Positions 55,626 through 64,000 of a stretch of DNA of 64,000 bases are shown here, piece by piece (the first letter of the stretch is position 1; every line of letters starts with the position of its first letter). Location: NCBI GenBank assembly GCA_947494675.1, contig CANLVP010000002.1:496001-560000 (forward strand), read 5' to 3'. A program made the position numbers and the translations under genes. Source of the DNA: an uncultured Paracoccaceae bacterium (lineage in GTDB: Bacteria; Pseudomonadota; Alphaproteobacteria; Rhodobacterales; Rhodobacteraceae). The notes below the pieces were generated by a model that saw only the letters and a list, made by a program, of their open reading frames with translations, was not told the origin of the DNA and did not search any database.

Positions 55626-56830
55626 CACCACCCACCGCACGCCTGCACCAGACCGAATTTATCGCGCTGATGGCGATGCTGGCGGCCACAATCGCATTTT
55701 CCATCGATGCGATGCTGCCCGCCCTGCCCGAGATCGCGGCAGAGCTTTCGCCGCTGGATCGCAACCGCGCGCAGCTCATCATCACCAGCTTTGTGTTGGG
55801 CATGGGGCTGGGCACCTTTGTCACCGGGCCGCTGGCGGATGCCTATGGGCGCAAACCCATCATTGTCGGCGGCGCGGCGCTTTATTGCCTCGCGTCACTG
55901 GTGGCTTGGGCCGCCCAAAGTCTTGAGGTGATGCTGGCCGCCCGCGTGATCCAGGGCCTTGGGGCCGCAGGCCCCCGCGTGGCGACCATGGCGATGATCC
56001 GCGACCTCTATTCCGGCCCAAACATGGCGCGCATCCTGTCCTTTGTGATGGTGGTCTTTTCGCTCGTGCCCGCACTTGCGCCCACTATGGGCCACTACAT
56101 CATCCTCGGCTTCGGCTGGCGGGCGATCTTTTTGACCTTCGTGGTCTTTTCACTGGCAACCGTGACGTGGCTCTTGCTGCGCCAGCCGGAAACACTCGCC
56201 CCCGAACACCGCCGCCCGATGAATGTCAAAGCGCTGCTCTCGGCTGCGAAAGAAGTGCTGACCCACCCGACAACACGGCTGACAATCCTGATCCAGACCC
56301 TGACATTCGCGATGCTCTTTACCGCGCTATCGTCCACGCAACAGGTGTTTGACACCACATTCGGCCAAGGCCACGTCTTTCACTTCTGGTTCGGCGGCAT
56401 CGCCATCTTTGCGACCACGGGCAGCCTTTTGAACGCGCGTCTCGTCGGACGTCTCGGCATGCGCGCCATCATCCGCGCGATGTTCCTTGCGCAAATCGGG
56501 ATTAGCTGCCTGATGATCTTGATCACGCTGGTTGGCGGCCCCTACTGGCTCACCTTTGGCATTTACGTGATCTGGACCACAGCGGGTTTCTACCAAGCCG
56601 GTCTGACCATCGGCAACCTCAACGCCCTCGGCATGGAACCCATGCCGCATATCGCGGGCATGGCCGCCTCCCTCATGGCCGCCGTCGCAACAGTCGGAGC
56701 CGTCATCATCGCCGTGCCCATCGGCCTCGCGTTCAACGGCACCCCCATCCCCATCGGCATCGGCGTACTGGTCTGCGCCGTCCTGGCGTTCTGGTTCACG
56801 ACAAAAATCAAACGACCGGGTGAGACCTAG
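55622..56830 (+). CDS. MFS transporter, Bcr/CflA-like
   Basis: 'FSIDAMLPALPEIAAEL', 'GTFVTGPLADAYGRKPIIVGGAALYCLASLVAW', 'RVIQGLGAAGPRVATMAMIRDLY'; GTG start 55622 likely. Confidence 0.9.
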   Translation: MTPPTARLHQTEFIALMAMLAATIAFSIDAMLPALPEIAAELSPLDRNRAQLIITSFVLGMGLGTFVTGPLADAYGRKPIIVGGAALYCLASLVAWAAQSLEVMLAARVIQGLGAAGPRVATMAMIRDLYSGPNMARILSFVMVVFSLVPALAPTMGHYIILGFGWRAIFLTFVVFSLATVTWLLLRQPETLAPEHRRPMNVKALLSAAKEVLTHPTTRLTILIQTLTFAMLFTALSSTQQVFDTTFGQGHVFHFWFGGIAIFATTGSLLNARLVGRLGMRAIIRAMFLAQIGISCLMILITLVGGPYWLTFGIYVIWTTAGFYQAGLTIGNLNALGMEPMPHIAGMAASLMAAVATVGAVIIAVPIGLAFNGTPIPIGIGVLVCAVLAFWFTTKIKRPGET

Positions 56831-57097
56831 GACACCTGCCGCCTTAGACTGGATCGGCCAACACTTAGATTGAGCCCAAACCAAATCTCAGGTCGAAACG
56901 CAGCGTCTGTCGAGAATGGCGGAAACCGGAAATTGGCGACGCCTGCCCCTTGATGAAGGCTGAACGAAACAACCCGTCACTACCTTTCGTCCTTTTCGAA
57001 AAGCCTGAAGAAAGTTCAGGAGACTTCCTATTTGGACATGCTGAAACGTTGCAGTATTGTTTACCGAGGTGAAACCCTTTGAGTGATGTGGGACCTT

Positions 57098-57724
57098 ATG
57101 GTGCTAAGAAAGTTATGTTTACCGCTTTTGCTTGGTCCCTTGCCTGCGCTTGCTGACATCTCTGACGAGGCAAATGCTTGTATCGATGAACTGAATTCCC
57201 GCTTCGGGAATTTGGGTGGAGAGGTTCTAGACCAGGAGTTCAGCGAAGCCGCAATCATGGTGCGCCTGCGCGATGGCAACGGCATCGAGTATGAGTGCAT
57301 TGTCTGGTCGGGACCAGAGGTGGCTGATCTAAGGCCCGTCGGCAGCAAAGGCGAAACAGCGGACGATGGTGGTGGCGCGATGGACGAGGCTGCAGCCTTT
57401 ACAGATACCGTGTCCGGCGAGCGGCGGGTAGAGTTCGCCGCAGGGACAAGCGGCACAGCCATAAGCGGTACGCTTCGACCCGGAACATCAGTACGTTACA
57501 TCCTTGGTGCCAGTGATGGGCAGTTTCTGAATGTGGATGTCGGATCACGCGGCGGAGCGCTTGACTACGAGATATTCAATCCTGACGGTACGTTACTTTT
57601 AGAACTGATCTCCTCTGACAGGCCGTTCAGGGGACAACTCTGGCAATCAGGCGATCACGTGGTCGAGGTTGCCAACGCTGGAGCGCAGCCGGTGACTTTC
57701 GATATTGGTATTGGTATCGAATAG
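57098..57724 (+). CDS. Secreted protein with inhibitor-of-g-type-lysozyme-like C-terminal domain
   Basis: Signal peptide 'MVLRKLCLPLLLGPLPALA'; C-term 'VEFAAGTSGTAISGTLRPGTSVRYILGASDGQFLNVDV...GQLWQSGDHVVEVANAG' resembles PliG. Confidence 0.55.
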   Translation: MVLRKLCLPLLLGPLPALADISDEANACIDELNSRFGNLGGEVLDQEFSEAAIMVRLRDGNGIEYECIVWSGPEVADLRPVGSKGETADDGGGAMDEAAAFTDTVSGERRVEFAAGTSGTAISGTLRPGTSVRYILGASDGQFLNVDVGSRGGALDYEIFNPDGTLLLELISSDRPFRGQLWQSGDHVVEVANAGAQPVTFDIGIGIE

Positions 57725-57753
57725 CCCAGCCAATCTAAGGACACGAAACAAAC

Positions 57754-58056
57754 ATGAAGTATTTTGCACAGTTGCCAGCCGTCCTTGCAGCCCTAAGCCT
57801 CGCTGCATGTGATGCTGCCAGCCCATCGACCGAACCCGGTCAACCTACTGTTGGCAGCTCAGCGGACCTGTCTGCGTTTGAGGGTGCACGTGCTGGCCAA
57901 GCGGAGATGGGCATTCAGAACCTTGGCTTTGAACTAATCCGTTCCGAGGGTCTTACCTCATTCTGGTTCAACCGAGAAACTGGAGCATGTGCACGGATAA
58001 CGACAGGGAATGGTCGCTACTCCGACGTCACTATGTTGCCAGCGCAGGAGTGCTGA
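57754..58056 (+). CDS. Small lipoprotein
   Basis: Lipobox 'LSLAACDAA'; 'FEGARAGQAEMGIQNLGFELIRSEGLTSFWFNRETGACARITTGNGRYSDVTMLPAQEC'. Confidence 0.65.
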   Translation: MKYFAQLPAVLAALSLAACDAASPSTEPGQPTVGSSADLSAFEGARAGQAEMGIQNLGFELIRSEGLTSFWFNRETGACARITTGNGRYSDVTMLPAQEC

Positions 58057-58297
58057 GAGAATAGGTTCATGCAATTGCGTCAGGTTTTTTGATTGGTGGT
58101 CGTAGTGCGTCTTGCGCAGCTTGTGATGGTTAGAGAACCGTTCGAAAGGTCAAAGGTCCCTGACCTTCCAGCCAGTTGTCTTTGTCATTATGCTGATACG
58201 GCCATCTGCCTGCACGCTGAAATCCAAAGGCCGACCGGATTGAAGCGCGAAGGCGGACTTTGCCGCATCTGGATCAGGCAGCGTTGTCCGCAAAGCC

Positions 58298-61200
58298 CTA
58301 AGGCTTTGCCGCCTCCTTCAATTTCGCCGCCAAATCCCGCGCGATGTTGAATGCGCCTTGGATCTTGTCGCGTTCCTTCGTCCAGTCCCGGCGTACCACG
58401 ATCTTGTTGTCCTTCACCTTCGCCAAACCACGCTGGTCGTTGATGAAATCGACCAACCCTTTGGGGGACGCGAATTTGTCATTGTGGAAACGGATCGTCG
58501 CCCCCTTTGGCCCTGCGTCCAAATGCGAAATCCCTGCGCGTTTGCACATCGCCTTGATCCGCACCACCAGCATCAGCGTATTGACCTCGCGCGGCAGCTT
58601 GCCAAAGCGGTCGATCAGCTCTGCGGCAAAGCCTTCCAGTTCGACCTTGGTCGTCAGATCCGACAAGCGCCGATACAGCCCCAGCCGCACATCCAGATCG
58701 GGCACATAGTCTTCGGGGATCAGTACCGGCACGCCCAGATTGATCTGCGGTGCCCATTGCCCATCATCCACGATGCCTTCAGCCGCCCCCGACTTGATCG
58801 CGGAAATCTGGTCTTCCAGCATCTGCTGATAAAGCTCATAGCCCACCTCACGCATCTGCCCTGATTGTTCCTCGCCCAGCAGATTCCCCGCCCCGCGAAT
58901 ATCCAAATCCTGGCTCGCCAGCGTGAACCCGGCCCCAAGGCTGTCCAACGACCCAAGAACCCGCAATCGCTTCTGCGCGGTGTCGGTCAGCTTCTGCCGC
59001 GGCTTCGTCGTCAGATAGGCATAGGCTCGCGTCTTGGACCGCCCCACGCGCCCCCTGATCTGGTAGAGCTGGCTCAGCCCAAACATATCCGACCGATGCA
59101 CAATCATCGTATTGGCAGTCGGAATATCAAGGCCCGATTCCACAATCGTCGTCGCCAGCAGCACGTCAAATTTGCCGTCGTAAAACGCGTTCATCCGGTC
59201 ATCCAGCTCGCCCGCCGCCATCTGGCCGGTAGCGGTCACATAAGTCACCTCTGGCACCTCGCGTTTCAGCCAGTCTTCCATCTCGGGCATATCGGCGATG
59301 CGCGGCACTACAAAGAACGACTGCCCACCACGATAATGCTCGCGCAGCAGCGCCTCACGGATCGTGACCGTATCAAACTCACTGACGTAAGTGCGGATCG
59401 CCAAGCGGTCGACGGGCGGCGTGCCAATGATCGACAGATCGCGCACACCCGACAAAGAAAGCTGTAATGTCCGTGGGATAGGCGTCGCTGTTAATGTCAA
59501 AACATGCACATCCGTCCGCAGCGACTTCAGCCGTTCCTTGTGCTGCACCCCGAACTTCTGTTCCTCATCAATGACCAGCAACCCAAGGTTCTTGAAGCGC
59601 ACCGATTTCGCCAGCAAGGCATGGGTGCCCACCACGATATCCACGGTGCCCCGCGACAACCCATCGCGCGTGAGTGCCGCATCCTTAGCACTCACGAACC
59701 GTGACAAAGGCCGGACATTGACCGGGAATCCCCGGAACCGCTCCGCAAAGCTCTGATAGTGCTGCCGCGCCAACAAGGTCGTGGGCGCGATCACCGCCAC
59801 CTGCACACCCGACAAGGCCGCGACAAAGGCCGCGCGGATCGCGACTTCGGTCTTGCCAAAGCCCACGTCACCGCACACCAGTCGGTCCATCGGGAGGCCC
59901 GATTCCAGATCCTCCAGCACGTCCTCGATCGCCTGCAACTGATCGTCCGTTTCCGCATAGGGGAAGCGCGCCAGGAACTGATCCCACAGCCCATCTGACG
60001 GCGTCAGCACCGGTGCGGTGCGTAAGGCCCGCTCTGCTGCAACCCGGATCAGACGCTCTGCAATCTGCCGGATGCGCTCTTTCAGACGCGCCTTCTTGGC
60101 CTGCCACGCACCACCGCCCAGTTTGTCCAGCAACCCTTCGTCATGGCCGTATTTCGACAACAGTTCGATGTTGTAGACCGGCAGGTAAAGTTTTGATTGT
60201 TCGGCATATTCCAGCAGCAAACACTCATGTGCCGCACCCAAGGCGGTGACAACTTCCAGCCCCTTGAACCGCCCGACACCGTGATCCACATGGACCACCA
60301 GATCACCGGGCGTCAGACTGCCCGCTTCGGTCAGGAAATTCTCCGCCCGCTTCTTGCGCTTGGTCTGCCGGATCAACCGGTCGCCCAGCACATCTTGTTC
60401 AGAGATCACGGTGATCCCCGGCGCCTCAAACCCCGCATCCAGCGCCCAAACCGCCAGATGCACGCCCGTTTTGCCGACACGCGACCAATCGCTGACCGGG
60501 ATCACCTCAGCGATGCCCTCATCCTCGATCAACCCGGTCAAACGCTCCCGCGCGCCTTCGGAATAGGACGCGATTAGCACCGGGCCATCGGCCATTTTTG
60601 CCTTCACATGATCTGCCAAGGCCCCGAAAAGGCTCAATTCTTCGCGCTGACGCTCAACCGAGAAATTGCGCCCCACGCGCCCGCCCGCATCAATGACACC
60701 AAGCCCCGTGGCCTGCGGGTTCGGCGCAAACTGCATGACCCGCGTGCCCGCAACCGCCGCATCCCAGGCTGCATCATCGAGATAAAGCAGCTCCGGCGGC
60801 GCAGGCTTATAGACTGTGTCCATCCGCCCCTTCTGACCAAGCGCATGCATCCGCGTGCCATACTGATCGGCAATCGAGTCCCAGCGCGCAACACGCATCG
60901 GCCCCACCTGATCATCTAGCGTCACGGTCACGCCGGGCAGATAGTCAAACAGGGTCTCCAACCGCTCGGCAAAGAAGCCCAGCCAATGTTCCACGCCCGC
61001 ATGTTTGCGGCCCGCACTCACGGCTTCATAGAGCGGATCATCTGTGCCCGCCGCGCCAAATTCGATCCGGTAGTTCTGCCGGAACCGCGTAATTGCCGCC
61101 TCGTCCAGAATGACCTCAGACACCGGGGCCAGCTCAATCTCGCTCAGCTTTTCAGTGGTGCGCTGTGTTGCCGGATCAAACCGCCGCGCCCCGTCCAGCA

Positions 61201-61750
61201 CATCGCCAAACAGGTCCAGCCGGATCGGTCCGTCCTGCCCGGGCGGAAAAATGTCGATGATCCCGCCGCGAATGGCGTAGTCACCCGCTTCCATCACCGT
61301 GGGGCTTTGGGTAAAGCCCATCCGCACCAGAAAGGCGCGCAGCCCCTCCTCATCGATCCGGTCACCAACCCGCGCCTTGAACGCCGCTTCGCGCAGCAGA
61401 TCACGCGGCGGCACCCGTTGGGTTGCGGCATTCAGCGTGGTCAGCAGCACATATTGCGCGGGCATCCCATGGACCAACCCAGCAAGCGTCGCCATCCGCG
61501 CCGCTGAGACATCGGCATTGGGCGACACCCGGTCATAGGGCAGACAATCCCAGCCTGGAAAGACGATCACCGGCATCTCCGGCGCAAAGAACGCCAGTGC
61601 CGCCTGCATCGCCGCCAACCGCTTATCATCCCGCGCCACATGAACGACAGGACCACCGGCACGGGCAATCTCGGCAAGGATCAGCTGGGCGTCATGCCCT
61701 TCGGGGGCGCCAGCAACGGTGATATGATCGGGTTGGGACATGCCGCTCAC
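58298..61750 (-). CDS. mfd: Transcription-repair coupling factor
   Basis: 1150 aa; 'GDLVVHVDHGVGRFKGLE', 'DRLVCGDVGFGKTEVAIRAAF', 'VIDEEQKFGVQHKERLK', 'TATPIPRTLQLSLSGVRDLSIIGTPP', 'QIRGRVGRSKTRAYAYL'. Confidence 0.98.
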   Translation of the reverse strand: MSGMSQPDHITVAGAPEGHDAQLILAEIARAGGPVVHVARDDKRLAAMQAALAFFAPEMPVIVFPGWDCLPYDRVSPNADVSAARMATLAGLVHGMPAQYVLLTTLNAATQRVPPRDLLREAAFKARVGDRIDEEGLRAFLVRMGFTQSPTVMEAGDYAIRGGIIDIFPPGQDGPIRLDLFGDVLDGARRFDPATQRTTEKLSEIELAPVSEVILDEAAITRFRQNYRIEFGAAGTDDPLYEAVSAGRKHAGVEHWLGFFAERLETLFDYLPGVTVTLDDQVGPMRVARWDSIADQYGTRMHALGQKGRMDTVYKPAPPELLYLDDAAWDAAVAGTRVMQFAPNPQATGLGVIDAGGRVGRNFSVERQREELSLFGALADHVKAKMADGPVLIASYSEGARERLTGLIEDEGIAEVIPVSDWSRVGKTGVHLAVWALDAGFEAPGITVISEQDVLGDRLIRQTKRKKRAENFLTEAGSLTPGDLVVHVDHGVGRFKGLEVVTALGAAHECLLLEYAEQSKLYLPVYNIELLSKYGHDEGLLDKLGGGAWQAKKARLKERIRQIAERLIRVAAERALRTAPVLTPSDGLWDQFLARFPYAETDDQLQAIEDVLEDLESGLPMDRLVCGDVGFGKTEVAIRAAFVAALSGVQVAVIAPTTLLARQHYQSFAERFRGFPVNVRPLSRFVSAKDAALTRDGLSRGTVDIVVGTHALLAKSVRFKNLGLLVIDEEQKFGVQHKERLKSLRTDVHVLTLTATPIPRTLQLSLSGVRDLSIIGTPPVDRLAIRTYVSEFDTVTIREALLREHYRGGQSFFVVPRIADMPEMEDWLKREVPEVTYVTATGQMAAGELDDRMNAFYDGKFDVLLATTIVESGLDIPTANTMIVHRSDMFGLSQLYQIRGRVGRSKTRAYAYLTTKPRQKLTDTAQKRLRVLGSLDSLGAGFTLASQDLDIRGAGNLLGEEQSGQMREVGYELYQQMLEDQISAIKSGAAEGIVDDGQWAPQINLGVPVLIPEDYVPDLDVRLGLYRRLSDLTTKVELEGFAAELIDRFGKLPREVNTLMLVVRIKAMCKRAGISHLDAGPKGATIRFHNDKFASPKGLVDFINDQRGLAKVKDNKIVVRRDWTKERDKIQGAFNIARDLAAKLKEAAKP

Positions 61751-61776
61751 CTACTCTGCGCGCCGATGGTGTCAAG

Positions 61777-62301
61777 TCAGAGCGACCGCACCGCATCAAG
61801 GTTCTGATACATGCCGTACATCGCGGTGACGAAAATCGCGATCATGCCAATGATCTGGGTCCAGAGCCGGTGCCGGTTCAGCACCGCATATAGCGCCTCG
61901 CCCAGTGGTTCCGTGGCGCGGATCAACCGGCTGGTCGACAGGCTCACCGCCCCTACGACAGACAGCGGCAATGCCAACAGGAAAACCGCCTGCGCCAGCT
62001 CTACCCCGTACCAGAACCCCAGAATCGCCAGCGATGTCAGTGCAAAGGACACGAAAGCAATCAGGATCAGCCCCGCCGATTGCGCGATCCCCAACATGCG
62101 ATTGACGTTGATCCGAACGAGGTCAACCAGATCCGTTTCCGCCTGCCCGCCATGGCGCTTGGCCCGCGCGATCAGATCATAAGGCACGCCCAGCACCCAA
62201 TGGCTGACCGAAGACCAGACCACCGCAAGCATGATCCAATACCACAGCGATGAGAACGACGAGACGTCGATCAATTGGAAAAGGGCTTGGCTCCAGTCCA
62301 C
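61777..62301 (-). CDS. Hypothetical inner membrane protein
   Basis: 174 aa with several hydrophobic helices; positionally conserved-looking but family not recognised. Confidence 0.6.
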   Translation of the reverse strand: MDWSQALFQLIDVSSFSSLWYWIMLAVVWSSVSHWVLGVPYDLIARAKRHGGQAETDLVDLVRINVNRMLGIAQSAGLILIAFVSFALTSLAILGFWYGVELAQAVFLLALPLSVVGAVSLSTSRLIRATEPLGEALYAVLNRHRLWTQIIGMIAIFVTAMYGMYQNLDAVRSL

Positions 62302-62422
62302 GGTTTTCTCTTTGGGCAGCTAGCAGTTGGCCGGAACCTAGACCTCGCACCATCAAATGCCCAGACTTGTGAAGCGCTGTCTGACATGCAACCTATCGGG
62401 TGTGACCAGAAAGGCCCGCATC

Positions 62423-63421
62423 ATGAAACCGACCGTTGCCCCCTTCCCCACAACGCGCCTGCGCCGCATGCGTCAATCGCCTGCGTTGCGCCGTCTGGCG
62501 CGGCAAAACACGCTGACGGTGGATGACCTGATCTGGCCGGTTTTCGTGATGGACGGCAAAGACGAAGAGACCCCCGTGGCCTCCATGCCCGGCGTGACGC
62601 GCAAGACCGTGGACCGCGTGGTGAAGGCCGCGAAGGAGGCGCGCGATCTGGGCATCCCCGCGATCTGTATCTTTCCCTACACCGGCATGGCAGAACGGAC
62701 CGAAGATTGCGCCCTCGCCTGGTCGCCCGACAACATCAGCAACCAGGCCATCCGCGCCATCAAAGACGCCGTGCCCGAGATTGCCGTGATGACCGACATC
62801 GCGCTTGATCCCTATAACATCAACGGCCACGACGGCTTTGTTGAAAACGGCGAGATCGTGAATGACCGCACTGTGGATGCGCTTGTGAAAATGGCTATCG
62901 CACAGGCTGAGGCTGGGGCCGACATCCTTGGCCCCTCTGACATGATGGACGGTCGCATCGGCGCGATCCGTGCAGCCCTTGAATCCCACGGCCACCAGCG
63001 CGTCACGATCCTGTCCTACACCGCCAAATACGCCTCCAGCTTTTATGGCCCCTTCCGCGATGCCGTCGGCGCATCCTCCGCGCTGACGGGCGACAAGAAC
63101 ACCTACCAAATGGACCCCGGGAATTCCGACGAAGCGCTCCGCCTTGTAGAACGCGACCTGAACGAAGGCGCCGACATGGTCATGGTTAAACCCGGCATGC
63201 CCTACCTTGATATCTGCCGCCGCGTGAAAGACAGCTTTGGCGTGCCCACCTACGCCTACCAAGTCAGCGGCGAATACGCGATGGTGCAAGCCGCAGCCCA
63301 GAACGGCTGGCTCGATCATGACAAGGTGATGCTGGAAAGCCTGCTCTGTTTCAAGCGCGCGGGCTGCGACGGCGTGCTGACCTACTTTGCCCCCGCCGCT
63401 GCGAAAATCCTCAACGGCTAA
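62423..63421 (+). CDS. hemB: Delta-aminolevulinic acid dehydratase (porphobilinogen synthase)
   Basis: 'RLRRMRQSPALRRLARQNTLTVDDLIWPVFVMDG', 'GADILGPSDMMDGRIGAIR', 'YTAKYASSFYGPFRDAVGA', 'MVKPGMPYLDICRRVKD', 'YQVSGEYAM'. Confidence 0.97.
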   Translation: MKPTVAPFPTTRLRRMRQSPALRRLARQNTLTVDDLIWPVFVMDGKDEETPVASMPGVTRKTVDRVVKAAKEARDLGIPAICIFPYTGMAERTEDCALAWSPDNISNQAIRAIKDAVPEIAVMTDIALDPYNINGHDGFVENGEIVNDRTVDALVKMAIAQAEAGADILGPSDMMDGRIGAIRAALESHGHQRVTILSYTAKYASSFYGPFRDAVGASSALTGDKNTYQMDPGNSDEALRLVERDLNEGADMVMVKPGMPYLDICRRVKDSFGVPTYAYQVSGEYAMVQAAAQNGWLDHDKVMLESLLCFKRAGCDGVLTYFAPAAAKILNG

Positions 63422-63432
63422 GACCCCAACGA

Positions 63433-63460
63433 AAAAGCGGGCCCCGCAGGACCCGCTTTT
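63433..63460. terminator. Bidirectional intrinsic terminator between hemB and the CTERM gene
   Basis: AAAAGCGGGcCCcgcaGGaCCCGCTTTT, convergent genes on both sides. Confidence 0.75.
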
Positions 63461-63480
63461 CATTCGTCATTTGGTTTGGC

Positions 63481-63984
63481 TTAGGCGGCCTTGCGGCGAC
63501 GCATCAGGCCAAAGGCTCCAAGACCAGCAAGAACCATGGGCAGCGACGCAGGCACAGGCACGGCGGCAACTGTGATGCTTTGGATCGCGACACCGGGGTT
63601 GCTGCCTGAGGCACTCAACACGGTGAATTCAAAGCTGGAACCAATGTTGTTGAACCCTTGACCAAGGCTGGTCAGATCGAATGCAAACAGCTTTGGATTG
63701 CCGTTGCCGTTCAGATCGACAATGTCAAAGACAGCCGTTGAACCGTCAGCAAGGTTCTTGATCTGAACCGTGTCAGTCCCGGTTCTGGATTCGAAAATCA
63801 CAGATTGCACCAGCTCCACAATGGGGTTGAACACGAACGTCAGCGTCTCACCGACAGACATCAGGTCACCGCCATCTGTGCCGGACCCATCTGGGTTCGA
63901 ACCCAGTTTACCATCACCGACGCCAAGGGCACCGTTTGAAAACAGCGTCAGGAGGCCTTCGCCGCCAGCGGCTGTCACGGACAT
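63481..63984 (-). CDS. VPLPA-CTERM-type surface-sorted protein (probably truncated by window edge)
   Basis: C-terminal 'AAVPVPASLPMVLAGLGAFGLMRRRKAA' is a PEP/VPLPA-CTERM sorting signal; no N-terminal signal peptide within the window. Confidence 0.8.
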   Translation of the reverse strand: MSVTAAGGEGLLTLFSNGALGVGDGKLGSNPDGSGTDGGDLMSVGETLTFVFNPIVELVQSVIFESRTGTDTVQIKNLADGSTAVFDIVDLNGNGNPKLFAFDLTSLGQGFNNIGSSFEFTVLSASGSNPGVAIQSITVAAVPVPASLPMVLAGLGAFGLMRRRKAA

Positions 63985-64000
63985 GTCGATCCCGCCAGAG

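Noticed and set aside
58093-58350. 85-aa ORF between the small lipoprotein and mfd
   Set aside because: Overlaps the mfd 3' end, no RBS or domain evidence; too weak to report.
58865-59467. 200-aa plus-strand ORF opposite mfd
   Set aside because: Antisense shadow ORF; several similar ones along mfd.
62393-63463. 356-aa minus-strand ORF opposite hemB
   Set aside because: Antisense shadow ORF over a highly conserved gene.

Overview
This window looks like a chromosomal segment of a marine Rhodobacteraceae (Roseobacter-group) alphaproteobacterium: high GC, dense coding, a permuted two-piece alphaproteobacterial tmRNA, and a VPLPA-CTERM protein at the right edge. Ordinary content includes the phoB 3' end, xylBA with a ROK regulator, chromate resistance, sspB, gluconate genes, aroQ, rpsB-tsf, psuK-psuG, hbdH, arsC plus an aquaporin, mfd and hemB. 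The most interesting region is about 6.45-22.0 kb. It appears to be a complete N-heteroaromatic (pyridine carboxylate-like) catabolic island: a molybdenum hydroxylase, a 6-hydroxynicotinate reductase-like enzyme, an enamidase-like amidohydrolase, a Rieske oxygenase with an FPR-type reductase, two tandem 'amino acid synthesis' (PF06684) paralogs, a UPF0280 protein, a MarR regulator with visible TTTGTATACAAA operator sites, and a LIV-type ABC transporter. It resembles the reductive nicotinate route known from anaerobic Eubacterium barkeri, placed next to an oxygenase. Other notable signals are a shared XylR operator, an 11-bp-phased TGCA array upstream of tmRNA, a 6S-like structured RNA with a strong terminator, an 11 x 49-aa tandem-repeat protein, a likely minus-strand sRNA at 49.5 kb, and a g-type lysozyme inhibitor-like gene pair. 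All family names come from reading the sequences and from memory; no database search was run.
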